DNA from: Roseateles_B sp041912595
Lineage (GTDB): Bacteria; Pseudomonadota; Gammaproteobacteria; Burkholderiales; Burkholderiaceae_C
DNA: 64,000 nucleotides
Direction of reading: 5' to 3'
NCBI GenBank assembly: GCA_041912595.1
Contig: JAYRMR010000003.1
Coordinates: 62,001-126,000 of the forward strand
The position numbers and the translations under genes were made by a program. The notes beneath the pieces were generated by a model. The model made no database searches. It had not been told where the DNA came from and saw only the letters and a program-made list of their open reading frames with translations. This document shows, one piece after another, positions 25,508-35,200 of this stretch; the first letter of the stretch is position 1; each line of letters begins with the position of its first letter.

Positions 25508-25734
25508 GCGGTGTCTCCTCGGTTCGGGTTCCAGTGTCACCTGTGCGGCGTGCCCATGGCTTGACAATTGGCAAGGCAAGCACTGGGCGCGCCACCGCGC
25601 AAGCCGGGAATGCAGAGCCCCTCGATCAAGGTGCATGCCGGCACGGCACGTGCGGGACGGTCGCGGAGTGTGCTGCAATATCGCCTGCAGTGTCCGCCCC
25701 TCGCTGGTTTGCTGTTCCACCACCCCGTCCGTTC

Positions 25735-26553
25735 ATGTCCACGCCGCCGCCCGACCTCGAACCCGTTGCCCCCGCCTGGCTGCCGTGGTTCGGCCAGTTC
25801 GTCACCCGCCGCGGGGTCGCGTCCGGCCTGGTGATGCTGTGCGGCGTGGTGTGGGTGCTGTCCCTGGCGCTCTCGCAGCTGGTGATCAGCCTGATCGGGC
25901 GCGGGGACCGCCTCGTGGCGGCGATCTGCGCCTCGGCCTGCGCGCTGGGCATCACCGCCGTCTTCGGCTACCTCTTCCTGCGGCTCGTGCAGTTCCAGGA
26001 CCAGGCCCGGGCCCGCGTCAACCACCACGCCACGCTGGACCCGCTGACCGGCACCTTCAACCGGCGCCACTTCATGCAGACCGTGGACCGCGAGTGGTCC
26101 CGCGCCAAGCGCTACAACATGGACTGCGCGCTGCTCCTGATGGACGTGGACCACTTCAAGCGCGTCAACGATGCCCACGGCAGCCTCTGCGGCGACCGCC
26201 TGCTGCGCGAGATCGCCCGCGTGAGTGGCGAGACGTTGCGCCAGGCCGACGTGCTGGCGCGCTTCGGCGGCGAGGAGTTCGCCGTCTTCCTGCCGCATAC
26301 CGACCCGCTCGGCGCGCTGGACGTGGCGGAGCGCATGCGCGAGCGCGTGGAGCAGCTGCAGTTCAGCTGGGACGAGCGGGACGTGCCGGTGAGCGTGAGC
26401 CTCGGCGTGGCGTCGCTGCAGTACGAGCACCTGACGCTCGATCACCTCATCCACGACGCCGACGAGGCGCTCTACAGCGCCAAGGCCGCCGGCCGCAACT
26501 GCGTGCGGGCCAAGCTCGGCCTGCAGCCGGGGCACTCGAGCTACGCGCTCTGA
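25735..26553 (+). CDS. Membrane-bound diguanylate cyclase (GGDEF)
   Basis: Synthesises cyclic di-GMP. At 272 residues it has two membrane helices (about 28-55 and 60-82) with a very short loop, a linker and a full GGDEF domain (DPLTGTFNRRHF onward). The active site is FGGEEF (about 180-185). The inhibitory I-site RQAD sits five residues before it, so product feedback is expected. There is no sensor domain beyond the membrane anchor. It converges with miaA, with 12 bases between them. Confidence 0.93.
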   Translation: MSTPPPDLEPVAPAWLPWFGQFVTRRGVASGLVMLCGVVWVLSLALSQLVISLIGRGDRLVAAICASACALGITAVFGYLFLRLVQFQDQARARVNHHATLDPLTGTFNRRHFMQTVDREWSRAKRYNMDCALLLMDVDHFKRVNDAHGSLCGDRLLREIARVSGETLRQADVLARFGGEEFAVFLPHTDPLGALDVAERMRERVEQLQFSWDERDVPVSVSLGVASLQYEHLTLDHLIHDADEALYSAKAAGRNCVRAKLGLQPGHSSYAL

Positions 26554-26565
26554 CGCCGACCCGGC

Positions 26566-27492
26566 TCAGGCCCCCAGCAGGCGCTGCAGCTGCGCCATCA
26601 GGTGCAGCGGTGCCTGCGGGGACTGGCAGTCCATCACGAGGCGCTGCGGCATGGAGCGCAGCCAGGTGATCTGGCGTTTCGCGAGCTGGCGCGTGGCCGC
26701 GGCGCCGCGCGCCTGCAGGTCGCCGAAGCGGTCGGTGTCCAGCGCCTCCCAGACCTGACGGTAGCCCACGCAGCGCATCGACGGCAGACCCAGGTGCAGG
26801 TCCCCGCGGGCCCGCAGGCCGCGCACCTCGTCCACCAGCCCCTGCTCGAGCATCTGCGCGAAGCGCTGCTCCAGCCGGCGGTGCAGCCAGGCGCGGTCCT
26901 CGGTCTCGAGCGAGATCAGCGGCCAGTCCACGCCCGGTGTGCGGGCCTCCAGCGCATGCAGGGCGGACATGGGCTGACCGCTGAGCTGGAAGACCTCCAG
27001 CGCGCGCTGGATGCGCTGGGCATCGTTCGGCGCCAGGCGCGCGGCGGTCACCGGGTCCACCTGGGCCAGCTCGGCGTGCAGCGCGGGCCAGCCCTGTTCG
27101 GCGGCGCGGGCGTCGATCTCGCGGCGCACGGCCTCGTCGGCCTGCGGCAGCGGCGAGAGGCCGTCGAACAGCGCCTTGAAGTACAGCATCGTGCCGCCGA
27201 CCAGCAGCGGCAGCTTGCCGCGCGCGAGGATCTCGTCGGCCAACTGCTGCGCACTGCGGGCGAACTCGGCGGCGGAGTAGGCGTCCAGCGGATCGATGAT
27301 GTCGATCAGGTGGTGCGGCACCGCCGCCATCTCGGCCGCCGTGGGCTTGGCGGTGCCGATGTCCATGCCCCGGTACACCAGCGCGGAGTCCACGCTGATG
27401 ATCTCGATGGGCAGGTATTCCGCCACCTTCAGCGCACAGGCCGTCTTGCCGGTGCCGGTGGGGCCGGCCAGGCAAATGGGCTTGAACTGCAT
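26566..27492 (-). CDS. miaA: tRNA dimethylallyltransferase
   Basis: Transfers dimethylallyl to A37 of tRNAs reading UNN codons. 308 residues from the ATG at 27492; a longer open frame upstream overlaps the pseudouridine synthase gene and is unlikely. The P-loop GPTGTGKTA (about 9-17), SVDSALVYRGMDIGTAKP, HHLIDIIDPLDAYSAAEF and VGGTMLYFKAL are all canonical. It follows the pseudouridine synthase by 11 bases on the same strand. Confidence 0.95.
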   Translation of the reverse strand: MQFKPICLAGPTGTGKTACALKVAEYLPIEIISVDSALVYRGMDIGTAKPTAAEMAAVPHHLIDIIDPLDAYSAAEFARSAQQLADEILARGKLPLLVGGTMLYFKALFDGLSPLPQADEAVRREIDARAAEQGWPALHAELAQVDPVTAARLAPNDAQRIQRALEVFQLSGQPMSALHALEARTPGVDWPLISLETEDRAWLHRRLEQRFAQMLEQGLVDEVRGLRARGDLHLGLPSMRCVGYRQVWEALDTDRFGDLQARGAAATRQLAKRQITWLRSMPQRLVMDCQSPQAPLHLMAQLQRLLGA

Positions 27493-27503
27493 GGCCGCCG
27501 GGG

Positions 27504-29282
27504 TCAGAACTTTTCCCAGGGCGCCAGGAAGCGCCACTGGCCCGCGGGCAGGTGACCCAGGGGGATGCGGCCGATGCGCACGCGCTTCAGCGCCGTCACC
27601 TTGAGACCCACCAGCTCGCACATGCGGCGGATCTGGCGCTTGCGGCCCTCGCGCAGCACGAAGCGCAGCTGGTCCTCGTTGGCCCAGCTGACCTTGGCCG
27701 GCTTGAGCTCGACATCGTCCAGCGTCAGGCCGTGGTTCAGCAGCGCCAGGCCGTCCTCGCCGAGCTGGCCGGACTCGTTCTTGACGCCGTTGATGCCGAC
27801 GTACTCGACGCGCACCAGGTATTCCTTCTCGATGGTCGAGTCGTCACCGATCAGCTGCTTGGCGACGCGGCCGTCCTGCGTCAGCACGAGCAGGCCGGTG
27901 GAGTCGATGTCCAGGCGCCCGGCCGGGGCCAGGTAGCGCGTGTGGCCGATGTGGTACTTGATGCCCGACGGGTCGTCCTTCCAGTGCGTGTCGCTCTTGA
28001 TCAGCACGGAGGCGGGCTCGTAGCCGTCCTCGGCCTGCCCGGAGACGTAGCCGATGGGCTTGTGGATGAGGATGGTGACGCGCTGGGCCTGCTGCTCGCG
28101 CGCGGCCGGGTCCACCTCGATGCGGGCGTCGGGCCCGACGCGCTCGCCCAGGCTGGCCAGGCGGCCGTCGACCTTCACCCAGCCGGCGGCGATCCATTCG
28201 TCGGCCTCGCGGCGCGAGGCGAGGCCGAGCTCGCTCATGCGCTTGGAGAGGCGCTCGCCCTCGGTGGTGTTGCTGCGCTCGGGCGCGGGCTGCGGGACGC
28301 GCGGCGCCTGCTCGGGGTGCGAGCGCAGGGCGGTCTGGCGGCGCTGGTCGGGGCGCGAGGCGGTGTCACGCCCGCGGTCCGGGCCGGGATGGCGGTCGTC
28401 GCGGTCGCGCATCGGGCCACGGCCCGGTTCCGGGCGGGCGCCGTAGGGGCGGCGGTCGTCCCGGAAGTCGTCGCGACGCGGGCCCCGGTCGCCGTGGAAG
28501 GGGGCGCGATGGTCATGGCGACCCTCGTGGCGACCTTCATGACGGGCGTCCCTCGGGTCCTGCCGGCGGTCGTCGCGGCGGTCGTCGCGGCGATCACCCG
28601 GGCGGAACTCGCCGCGGGGCGCGCCGCGGAAGTCCCCACGCGGGTTCTCGCGCTTGTCGAAGCGAGCGTCGGGGCGGAAGCCGCCGCGGCCCTCGCGCGA
28701 ATCCTGTGCAGGGCGCGCGTCACGCGGATCGCCACGGTAGCCGCCGCCGTAGCCACCGCCATGGCCGCCGCGACCTTCGTGCCGGCTCTCACCCCGCGGA
28801 TCACCGCGCGAATCACCCCGGCGGTCGCCCCGGTCATCGCCTCGTCCCTCGAATCGATGGCCGCCGCGGCTGTCGCCCCGGCCTTCGAAGCGACGGTCGT
28901 CGTCGCCCCGGAACCCGCCGCGATCACCGCCATGCCCCGGGCCACGGTCGCCGCCGCGCGGAGCGCCATAGCCCCCACGATCGCCGCGATCACCACGATC
29001 GCGCCCGGCCCCCGGGCCTTCGCCGCGGAAGGGCTTGCCGGCGAAGGAGCCGCCCGGCTTGCCGGGACGCCCCGGCGCGCCCTCACGGCGCTGGCCCTGC
29101 GACTCCCCGCCGCGGCGGTCCTCGTAGGCGGCCTGGCGCTCGGCGCGCTGGGTCTGGGCTTGCGCCAGGGTGGGGCGGGTGCGGGAGACGCCGGTGCCGC
29201 GCAGCGGCTGGCGGCGGTCGCCGGACTTGCCCGTCTTGGTGCTGTCACCGGCGGGCTTCTTCTTCAGGGTCAGGGTGGCCAT
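27504..29282 (-). CDS. 23S rRNA pseudouridine synthase, RluF/RluB-like, with long Arg/Gly/Asp-rich N-terminal region
   Basis: Isomerises a uridine in 23S rRNA. 592 residues from the ATG at 29282, about twice the usual RluF/RluB length. Residues 1-55 are basic. About 55-340 are a low-complexity tract of RG, GD, RDDR and RGD-type repeats, probably a disordered RNA-binding tail. An S4 domain follows (about 342-405, RLSKRMSELGLASRREADEWI), then the catalytic domain with GRLDIDSTGLL (catalytic Asp about 457). The end reads REGRKRQIRRMCELVGLKV. The EKEYLV stretch and sequence order fit RluF best. It is followed directly by miaA. Confidence 0.88.
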   Translation of the reverse strand: MATLTLKKKPAGDSTKTGKSGDRRQPLRGTGVSRTRPTLAQAQTQRAERQAAYEDRRGGESQGQRREGAPGRPGKPGGSFAGKPFRGEGPGAGRDRGDRGDRGGYGAPRGGDRGPGHGGDRGGFRGDDDRRFEGRGDSRGGHRFEGRGDDRGDRRGDSRGDPRGESRHEGRGGHGGGYGGGYRGDPRDARPAQDSREGRGGFRPDARFDKRENPRGDFRGAPRGEFRPGDRRDDRRDDRRQDPRDARHEGRHEGRHDHRAPFHGDRGPRRDDFRDDRRPYGARPEPGRGPMRDRDDRHPGPDRGRDTASRPDQRRQTALRSHPEQAPRVPQPAPERSNTTEGERLSKRMSELGLASRREADEWIAAGWVKVDGRLASLGERVGPDARIEVDPAAREQQAQRVTILIHKPIGYVSGQAEDGYEPASVLIKSDTHWKDDPSGIKYHIGHTRYLAPAGRLDIDSTGLLVLTQDGRVAKQLIGDDSTIEKEYLVRVEYVGINGVKNESGQLGEDGLALLNHGLTLDDVELKPAKVSWANEDQLRFVLREGRKRQIRRMCELVGLKVTALKRVRIGRIPLGHLPAGQWRFLAPWEKF

Positions 29283-29469
29283 GAACGAGACTTTCTTAGC
29301 AAGGGCGTATTGGACCATGGACAACGCCCGGATCCGGGTTTTCCTTGGTGTCCGTCGGGCCCGGGCCGTGTGGTGCGACCGGGTTTGGCGCCATGCCACG
29401 GGGGTGGCGGCGGGCTGGCGCAGTCGCGCCCTCGCGGCCGGGCCGATGCAGGGCGGGCGGTTCGACGCC

Positions 29470-31440
29470 TCAGCGGCCGCGCAGGAACAGCGCGTCCAGC
29501 TCGCGCAGGGTGAGCTGGCGCCAGGTGGGCCGGCCGTGGTTGCACTGGTCGGCCCGCTCGGTGCGCTCCATGTCGCGCAGCAGGGCGTTCATCTCGTCCA
29601 GGGTGAGCTGGCGGTTGGCGCGCACGGCGCCGTGGCAGGCCATGGTGGCCAGGATCTCGTGCTGGGCTCGCTCGATGGCATGGCTGGCGTCGTACTGCGC
29701 CAGCTCGGCGAGCACGCCGCGGGCCAGCTCCACCACGTCGCCGCCCGACAGCAGCGCCGGGCGCGAGCGCAGCGCCAGCACCTGGGCCGACAGCGGCGAG
29801 AGGTCCAGCCCCAGCCGGTGCAGCGTCTCCGCCTGCGCCTCGGCGGTGGCGATCTCGGTGGGCGTGGCCGCGAAGGTGACGGGGATCAGCAGCGGCTGCG
29901 TCTCGATGCGGGCCTCGCCGAGCGCGGCCTTGAGGCGTTCGTACACCACCCGCTCGTGCGCGGCGTGCATGTCCACGATCACCAGGCCTTGCGCGTTCTC
30001 GGCCAGCACATAGACGCCCTGGATCTGGGCGATGGCCCGGCCGAGCGGCCAGTCGCCCGCCGGCAGCGGGGCCGGCTGAACGGGGGCGGCCAGGGGCATG
30101 GCGGGCGAGGGCGCCGTGCCGGGGGTGCCGGCGCTGCCCGGGAAGGCCGGAATCGGGCGGTCCGGGGCGTACAGCGCCTGCACCTCGCCGAGGCCCAGGC
30201 TGGACTGCGTGTTGCTGCGCCAGCTGGGCGTGCCGCTGTAGAGCCGCGAAGCGTCCGGGCGCGCATCGGCCGCGGGTGCCTGGAACCAGGCCGGCGGCTG
30301 GCCGGGGGCGGGGCGTTCGCCGGGCACGGCCGCGGCGAAGGCGGCCGCGGCCTCGGGGCTGGCCAGCGCGGCGGCCTCGCCCGGCACCTCGCCCGCCTGC
30401 GCGCGGGACAGCGCCAGCGCGTCCTGCACGGCGTAGCGCACCTGCTGGTGGATCTCGCGGCCGTCGCGGAAGCGCACCTCGATCTTGGTCGGGTGCACGT
30501 TCACGTCCACGCGGTCGGGGGCGATGTCGATGAAGAGCACATAGCTCGGCTGGCGGCTGCCGTGGAGCTGGTCCTCGTAGGCGGAGCGGATGCCGTGGGC
30601 GATGAGCTTGTCGCGCACATAGCGGCCGTTGACGTAGACGTACTGCATGTCCGAGCGGCTGCGTGCCGCCTCGGGCAGGCCGGCACGGCCGTAGATGCGC
30701 AGCGGGCCGGCCTCGGCATAGACGGCGCGACTGCTGCCGAAGAAGTCCTCGCCCAGCACGTCCCGCAGACGCTGCTCGGCCGGGCCCGCACGCCACTGCT
30801 CCACGAGCTTGCCCTCGTGCCACACGGCGAAGCCGACGTCCGGGCGGGCGAGCGCATGGCGGCGCACGGACTCCAGGCAGTGCGCCAGCTCCGTGGCGTC
30901 GGTCTTGAGGAACTTGCGGCGGGCCGGCGTGTTGAAGAACAGCTCGCGCACCTCGACGCTCGTGCCGCGCGAGCGCGCCGCGACCTTGAGCTCTCCCGAT
31001 CGCGCCTCCAGGCGGTGCGCGTGCGGCGCGCCCTCGCAGCGCGTGGCGATGGCCATTTCGGCCACCGAGCTGATGGCGGCCAGCGCCTCGCCCCGGAAGC
31101 CCATCGTGGACACCGACTCCAGCTCGTCGAGCGAGCGGATCTTGCTCGTGGCATGGCGCTTGAGGGCCAGCGGCAGCTCGGCGGGCGGGATGCCCAGGCC
31201 GTCGTCCTCGACGACGATGGCGCGCACGCCGCCGGCCATCAGCTTGACGTTGATCTGCGTCGCCCCTGCGTCCAGCGCGTTGTCCACCAGCTCGCGCACC
31301 ACCGAGGCCGGGCGCTCCACGACCTCGCCGGCGGCGATCTGGCTGATCAGCTCGTCGGGCAGCTCCCGGATTTCACGACGGATCGGGGGGGAACTCTCGG
31401 TGGAGCTGGGGGAGGGCGGCATCGCGGACATCTGGGACAT
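29470..31440 (-). CDS. mutL: DNA mismatch repair protein MutL
   Basis: ATPase and nicking endonuclease that couples MutS to downstream repair. 656 residues from the ATG at 31440. The GHKL ATPase motifs are ELISQIAAGEVVERPASVVRELVDNALDAGA, DDGLGI and GFRGEALAAISSV. A long Pro/Ala linker spans about 350-450. The C-terminal dimerisation domain carries DMHAAHERVVYE, which fits the DxHAxxExxxxE endonuclease motif, consistent with a host lacking Dam/MutH. The start is within a short MSQMSAM run, so exact choice is uncertain by a few codons. The start is 76 bases from divergent dedA. Confidence 0.95.
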   Translation of the reverse strand: MSQMSAMPPSPSSTESSPPIRREIRELPDELISQIAAGEVVERPASVVRELVDNALDAGATQINVKLMAGGVRAIVVEDDGLGIPPAELPLALKRHATSKIRSLDELESVSTMGFRGEALAAISSVAEMAIATRCEGAPHAHRLEARSGELKVAARSRGTSVEVRELFFNTPARRKFLKTDATELAHCLESVRRHALARPDVGFAVWHEGKLVEQWRAGPAEQRLRDVLGEDFFGSSRAVYAEAGPLRIYGRAGLPEAARSRSDMQYVYVNGRYVRDKLIAHGIRSAYEDQLHGSRQPSYVLFIDIAPDRVDVNVHPTKIEVRFRDGREIHQQVRYAVQDALALSRAQAGEVPGEAAALASPEAAAAFAAAVPGERPAPGQPPAWFQAPAADARPDASRLYSGTPSWRSNTQSSLGLGEVQALYAPDRPIPAFPGSAGTPGTAPSPAMPLAAPVQPAPLPAGDWPLGRAIAQIQGVYVLAENAQGLVIVDMHAAHERVVYERLKAALGEARIETQPLLIPVTFAATPTEIATAEAQAETLHRLGLDLSPLSAQVLALRSRPALLSGGDVVELARGVLAELAQYDASHAIERAQHEILATMACHGAVRANRQLTLDEMNALLRDMERTERADQCNHGRPTWRQLTLRELDALFLRGR

Positions 31441-31516
31441 GGCGGGGGATTCTACGGAGCCCGGCAGGCCGCCGCGCAGGGCCGCTCGCATCGCCGCGCC
31501 GCCATAATCGCCGCCC

Positions 31517-32161
31517 ATGGAATTCCTCGCCCTGCTTCTCGACTTCATCCTGCACGTCGACCGCTACCTGAACGACTTCGTGCTGGCCTACGGTACCTGG
31601 ATCTACGTGCTGCTCTTCGTGATCATCTTCGTGGAGACGGGCCTCGTGGTCATGCCCTTCCTGCCCGGAGACTCGCTGCTCTTCATCGTCGGTGCGATGT
31701 GCGGCACCGGCATGCTGGACCTCCAACTGAGCATCGGCCTGATGGTGCTGGCCGCGGTGGCCGGCAACCAGACCAACTACACCATCGGCCGCTTCTTCGG
31801 CCCCAAGGTCTTCCAGTGGGAGAACTCGCGCTTCTTCAACCGCGCCGCCTTCGACAAGGCGCACGAGTTCTACGAGCGTCACGGCGGCGTCGCCCTGGTG
31901 ATCGGCCGCTTCATGCCCTTCGTGCGCACCTTCGCGCCCTTCGTGGCCGGCGTGGCGCAGATGAGCCGTCGCAAGTTCACCGCCTATGACGTCGGCGGGG
32001 CGCTGCTGTGGGTCGTGGGGGTGACTTGTGTCGGCTACTTCTTCGGCAACGTACCCTGGGTGAAGCAGAACCTGGAAAAGATCATCTGGGCGATGATCGT
32101 CATTCCGGGCCTGCTGGTGATCGCCGGCGGTCTGCGCAGCAAGCTGCGCCGGGCGACCTGA
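31517..32161 (+). CDS. DedA-family membrane protein
   Basis: An inner-membrane protein of the DedA/SNARE-associated family, thought to scramble or flip undecaprenyl phosphate and other lipids. The 214 residues show the family signature: FVETGLVVMPFLPGDSLLF (re-entrant helix), NQTNYTIGRFFG, then GRFMPFVRTFAPFVAGVAQMSRRKF with the conserved arginines. A CATAAT -10-like element lies only about 12 bases before the ATG, so the leader is short. Confidence 0.93.
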   Translation: MEFLALLLDFILHVDRYLNDFVLAYGTWIYVLLFVIIFVETGLVVMPFLPGDSLLFIVGAMCGTGMLDLQLSIGLMVLAAVAGNQTNYTIGRFFGPKVFQWENSRFFNRAAFDKAHEFYERHGGVALVIGRFMPFVRTFAPFVAGVAQMSRRKFTAYDVGGALLWVVGVTCVGYFFGNVPWVKQNLEKIIWAMIVIPGLLVIAGGLRSKLRRAT

Positions 32162-32183
32162 GCAGATCGATTCTTGAATGGTG

Positions 32184-32214
32184 CGAAACCCGGGCAATCC
32201 CCGGGTTTCGGCTT
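32184..32214 (+). terminator. Intrinsic terminator after dedA
   Basis: An 11-bp perfect stem CGAAACCCGGG/CCCGGGTTTCG with a 5-base loop, 23 bases after the dedA stop, followed by GCTTT. The T-run is short. Confidence 0.65.
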
Positions 32215-32271
32215 TGAGCGACGGTGGCCGACCCGACCCGGGCGGCCGTGACAGCAAGGACGGAGACAAGA

Positions 32272-35200
32272 ATGAAGACCTTTGCCCTCAAACCCCTGAA
32301 CTGGGCCCTGGCCTCGGCGGCGGCATTCCTGGCGCTGCCGGGCGCCGCACAGGCGGACACGCTGCTGCTGCGCCAGCCCAGCCTCTCGGCCGACCGCCTG
32401 GCCTTCGTCTACGGCGGCGACCTCTGGGTGGCCCGTCGTGACGGCAGCGAGCCGCGCCAGCTGACCAGCCAGGCCGCGGCCGAGTACGCGCCCAAGTTCT
32501 CGCCGGACGGCCGCTGGATCGCCTTCACCGCCAACTACGACGGCAACCCCGACGTCTACGTGATGCCCGCCGAGGGCGGCGAGCCGCGCCGCCTGACCTG
32601 GCACCCGGGTGCCGATGTCGTGAACGGCTGGAGCGCGGACGGCAAGCGCGTGCTCTTCTCCTCGGCCCGCGAGGTGGCCAACAGCCGCAGCAACCAGCTC
32701 TTCGAGGTGGCCGTCGAGGGCGGCCCCGAGCGCAAGCTGATGAAGGCCGTCGCCTTCGAGGGCGCCTGGCATGCCGATGGCGAGCGCCTGGCCTACCGCC
32801 CCAACCGCAAGGCCCATGAAGGCGCCGCGGGCTGGCGCCAGAGCCGCGGTGGCGCCACGCCGCCGATCTGGGTGATCAACCTCAAGACCCAGCAGCTCGA
32901 CAAGGTGCCCCACGTGCGCGCCACGGACCACAGCCCGATGTGGCACGGCGACGAGCTGGTGTTCATCTCCGACCGCAATGACGGCGCGGCCAACCTCTTC
33001 AGCTGGAACGGCAAGACCCAGCAGCTGCGCCAGCTCACCCGCAGCAAGAGCTGGGACGTGCGCAGCGCCAGCCTGCAGGGCAGCACCGTGGTGTACGAGA
33101 TGGGCGGCAGCCTGCACCAGCTGGACCTGAAGTCCGGGCAAGACCTGACCCTGCGCATCACGCTGCCGGTGGCCGGCGCGCAGACGCGCGAGCAGTGGAA
33201 GGACGCGAGCCGCCAGTTGCAGGGTGCGCAGCTCTCGCCCACGGGCAAGCGCGTGCTGGTGACGGCCCGCGGCGAGGTCTTCAACGTGCCGGTCAAGGAC
33301 GGCGTGACGCAGAACCTCACCGGCACGTCCGGCGTGCGCGAGAAGGACGCCCTGTGGCGCCCCGACGGCAAGCAGATGGCCTGGCTGCGCGATGCCGGCT
33401 TCAAGCATGAGCTGGTGCTCGCCGAGCCCACGGCGGGCGGCAAGCGCGAGGCCCATGCGCTGCCGGCGGGCTACTTCACGCTGCTGGACTGGTCGCCCGA
33501 TGGCAAGCGCATCGTGCTGCAGGACAACCACCTGCAGCTCTACGTCTTCGAGACAGAGGCCAAGGCGCTGAAGCCCGTGGCCAAGACGCCGCGCCGCAGC
33601 CAGTTCGTGGTGAGCTTCTCGCCCGACAGCCGCTGGATGGCCTACACCCTCGTCGGCGCCAACCAGCTCAGCCAGATCCACCTGCACGACTTCCAGACCG
33701 GCCAGCAGCACATGATCAGCGACGGCCTGGCCCATGCCGTCTGGCCGGCCTTCTCGCCCAAGGGCGACCTGCTGTACTTCGCCGCCTCCGTGAACGCCGG
33801 CCCGCGCCAGGTCGGTCTGGACATGACCGTCGAGGACCAACCGCTGCGCCTGGGGCTCTATGCCGCCGTGCTGTCGAGCGAGGGGCGCTCGCCGCTGTGG
33901 CCCAAGACCGCGGAGGAGGAGGGCCCCAAGACCGACGCCAAGCCCGACGCCAAGCCCGACTCCAAAGCGGACGCCAAGGGGGAGGGCAAGCCGGATGCGA
34001 AGCCGGACGCCAAGGCCGATGCCAAGCCTGAGGACAAGGCCCGCCCGGCCGTCAAGCCGACGCGCATCGACATCGCCGGCCTGCAGCAGCGCTTCGTGCC
34101 GCTGCCGGTGCCCGAGCGCTTCTACGCCGGCCTGATGGTGGCGGCGGATGGCAGTCTCTACTACCTGGACCGCCGTCAGCAGGGCGTCGCCAACGACGGC
34201 CCGGACGCCGAGACCAGCGGCCACGCCGAGCTGTTCCGCTTCGACATGGAGGAGCGCAAGGCCAAGTCCGTCAAGACGGGCCTGAGCAGCGCGAGCCTCA
34301 GTGCCGACGGCAAGAAGCTGCTGCTGGAGCTGCCCAAGGGCAAGCTCGAGGTGGCCGACACCGGCGACAAGCCCGATCCCAAGGCCCTGGACCAGAGCGG
34401 CCTGCGCGCGCGCATCCAGCCGCGCGAGGAATGGCAGCAGATCTTCAACGAGGTCTGGTGGATGGAGCGGGAGTACTTCTACGCGCCCAATCTCCACGGC
34501 CTGGACTGGGACGCCGTCTACAAGCGCTACCAGCCGCTGCTGGCACACGTGCAGCGCCGCGAGGACCTGAACGAGATCCTCTCGGACCTGATCGGCGAGC
34601 TGCAGGTCGCGCACAACAACGTGGGCGGCGGCGATGTGCCGTCCGACGCCCCGGTCAGCGTGGGCCTGCTCGGCGCGGACGTCGAGCCGCACGAGGGCCG
34701 CTGGCGCCTGAGCAAGGTCTATGCAGGGGACCGCTGGAACCCCTTCCTCAAGGCACCGCTGGCCATGCCCGGCCTGAACGTGAAGGCTGGGGACTACATC
34801 CTCTCCGTCAACGGCCAGCCGCTGAACGCGGGCCAGAACTTCTTCCGCGCCTTCGAGAACACGGCGGGCAAGCAGACCACCCTCACCGTGGCGGACAACC
34901 CGCGCGGGGAGAAGAGCCGCCAGGTCGTCGTCGAGCCCGTCGGGCGTGACGGCGGGCTGCGCCAGTGGGACTGGATCGAGGCCAACCGCGCGCACGTAGC
35001 GGCGAAGACCGGCGGCAAGGTCGGCTACATCTACCTGCCCGACACCGGCCGCAATGGCTTCGAGTACTTCAACCGCCAGTTCTTCGCCCAGTCCGACAAG
35101 GAGGCGCTGATCATCGATGACCGCCGCAACGGCGGCGGCCACGCGGCCAACTACATCCTCGACGTGCTCAAGCGGCCCTACCTCTCGGGCTGGAAGGACC

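Noticed and set aside
32035..35142. A 1035-codon minus-strand open frame opposite the S41 peptidase
   Set aside because: It is composed of Leu/Gly/Ala/His-rich nonsense without domains, while the plus-strand frame has a signal peptide, PDZ and catalytic motifs.
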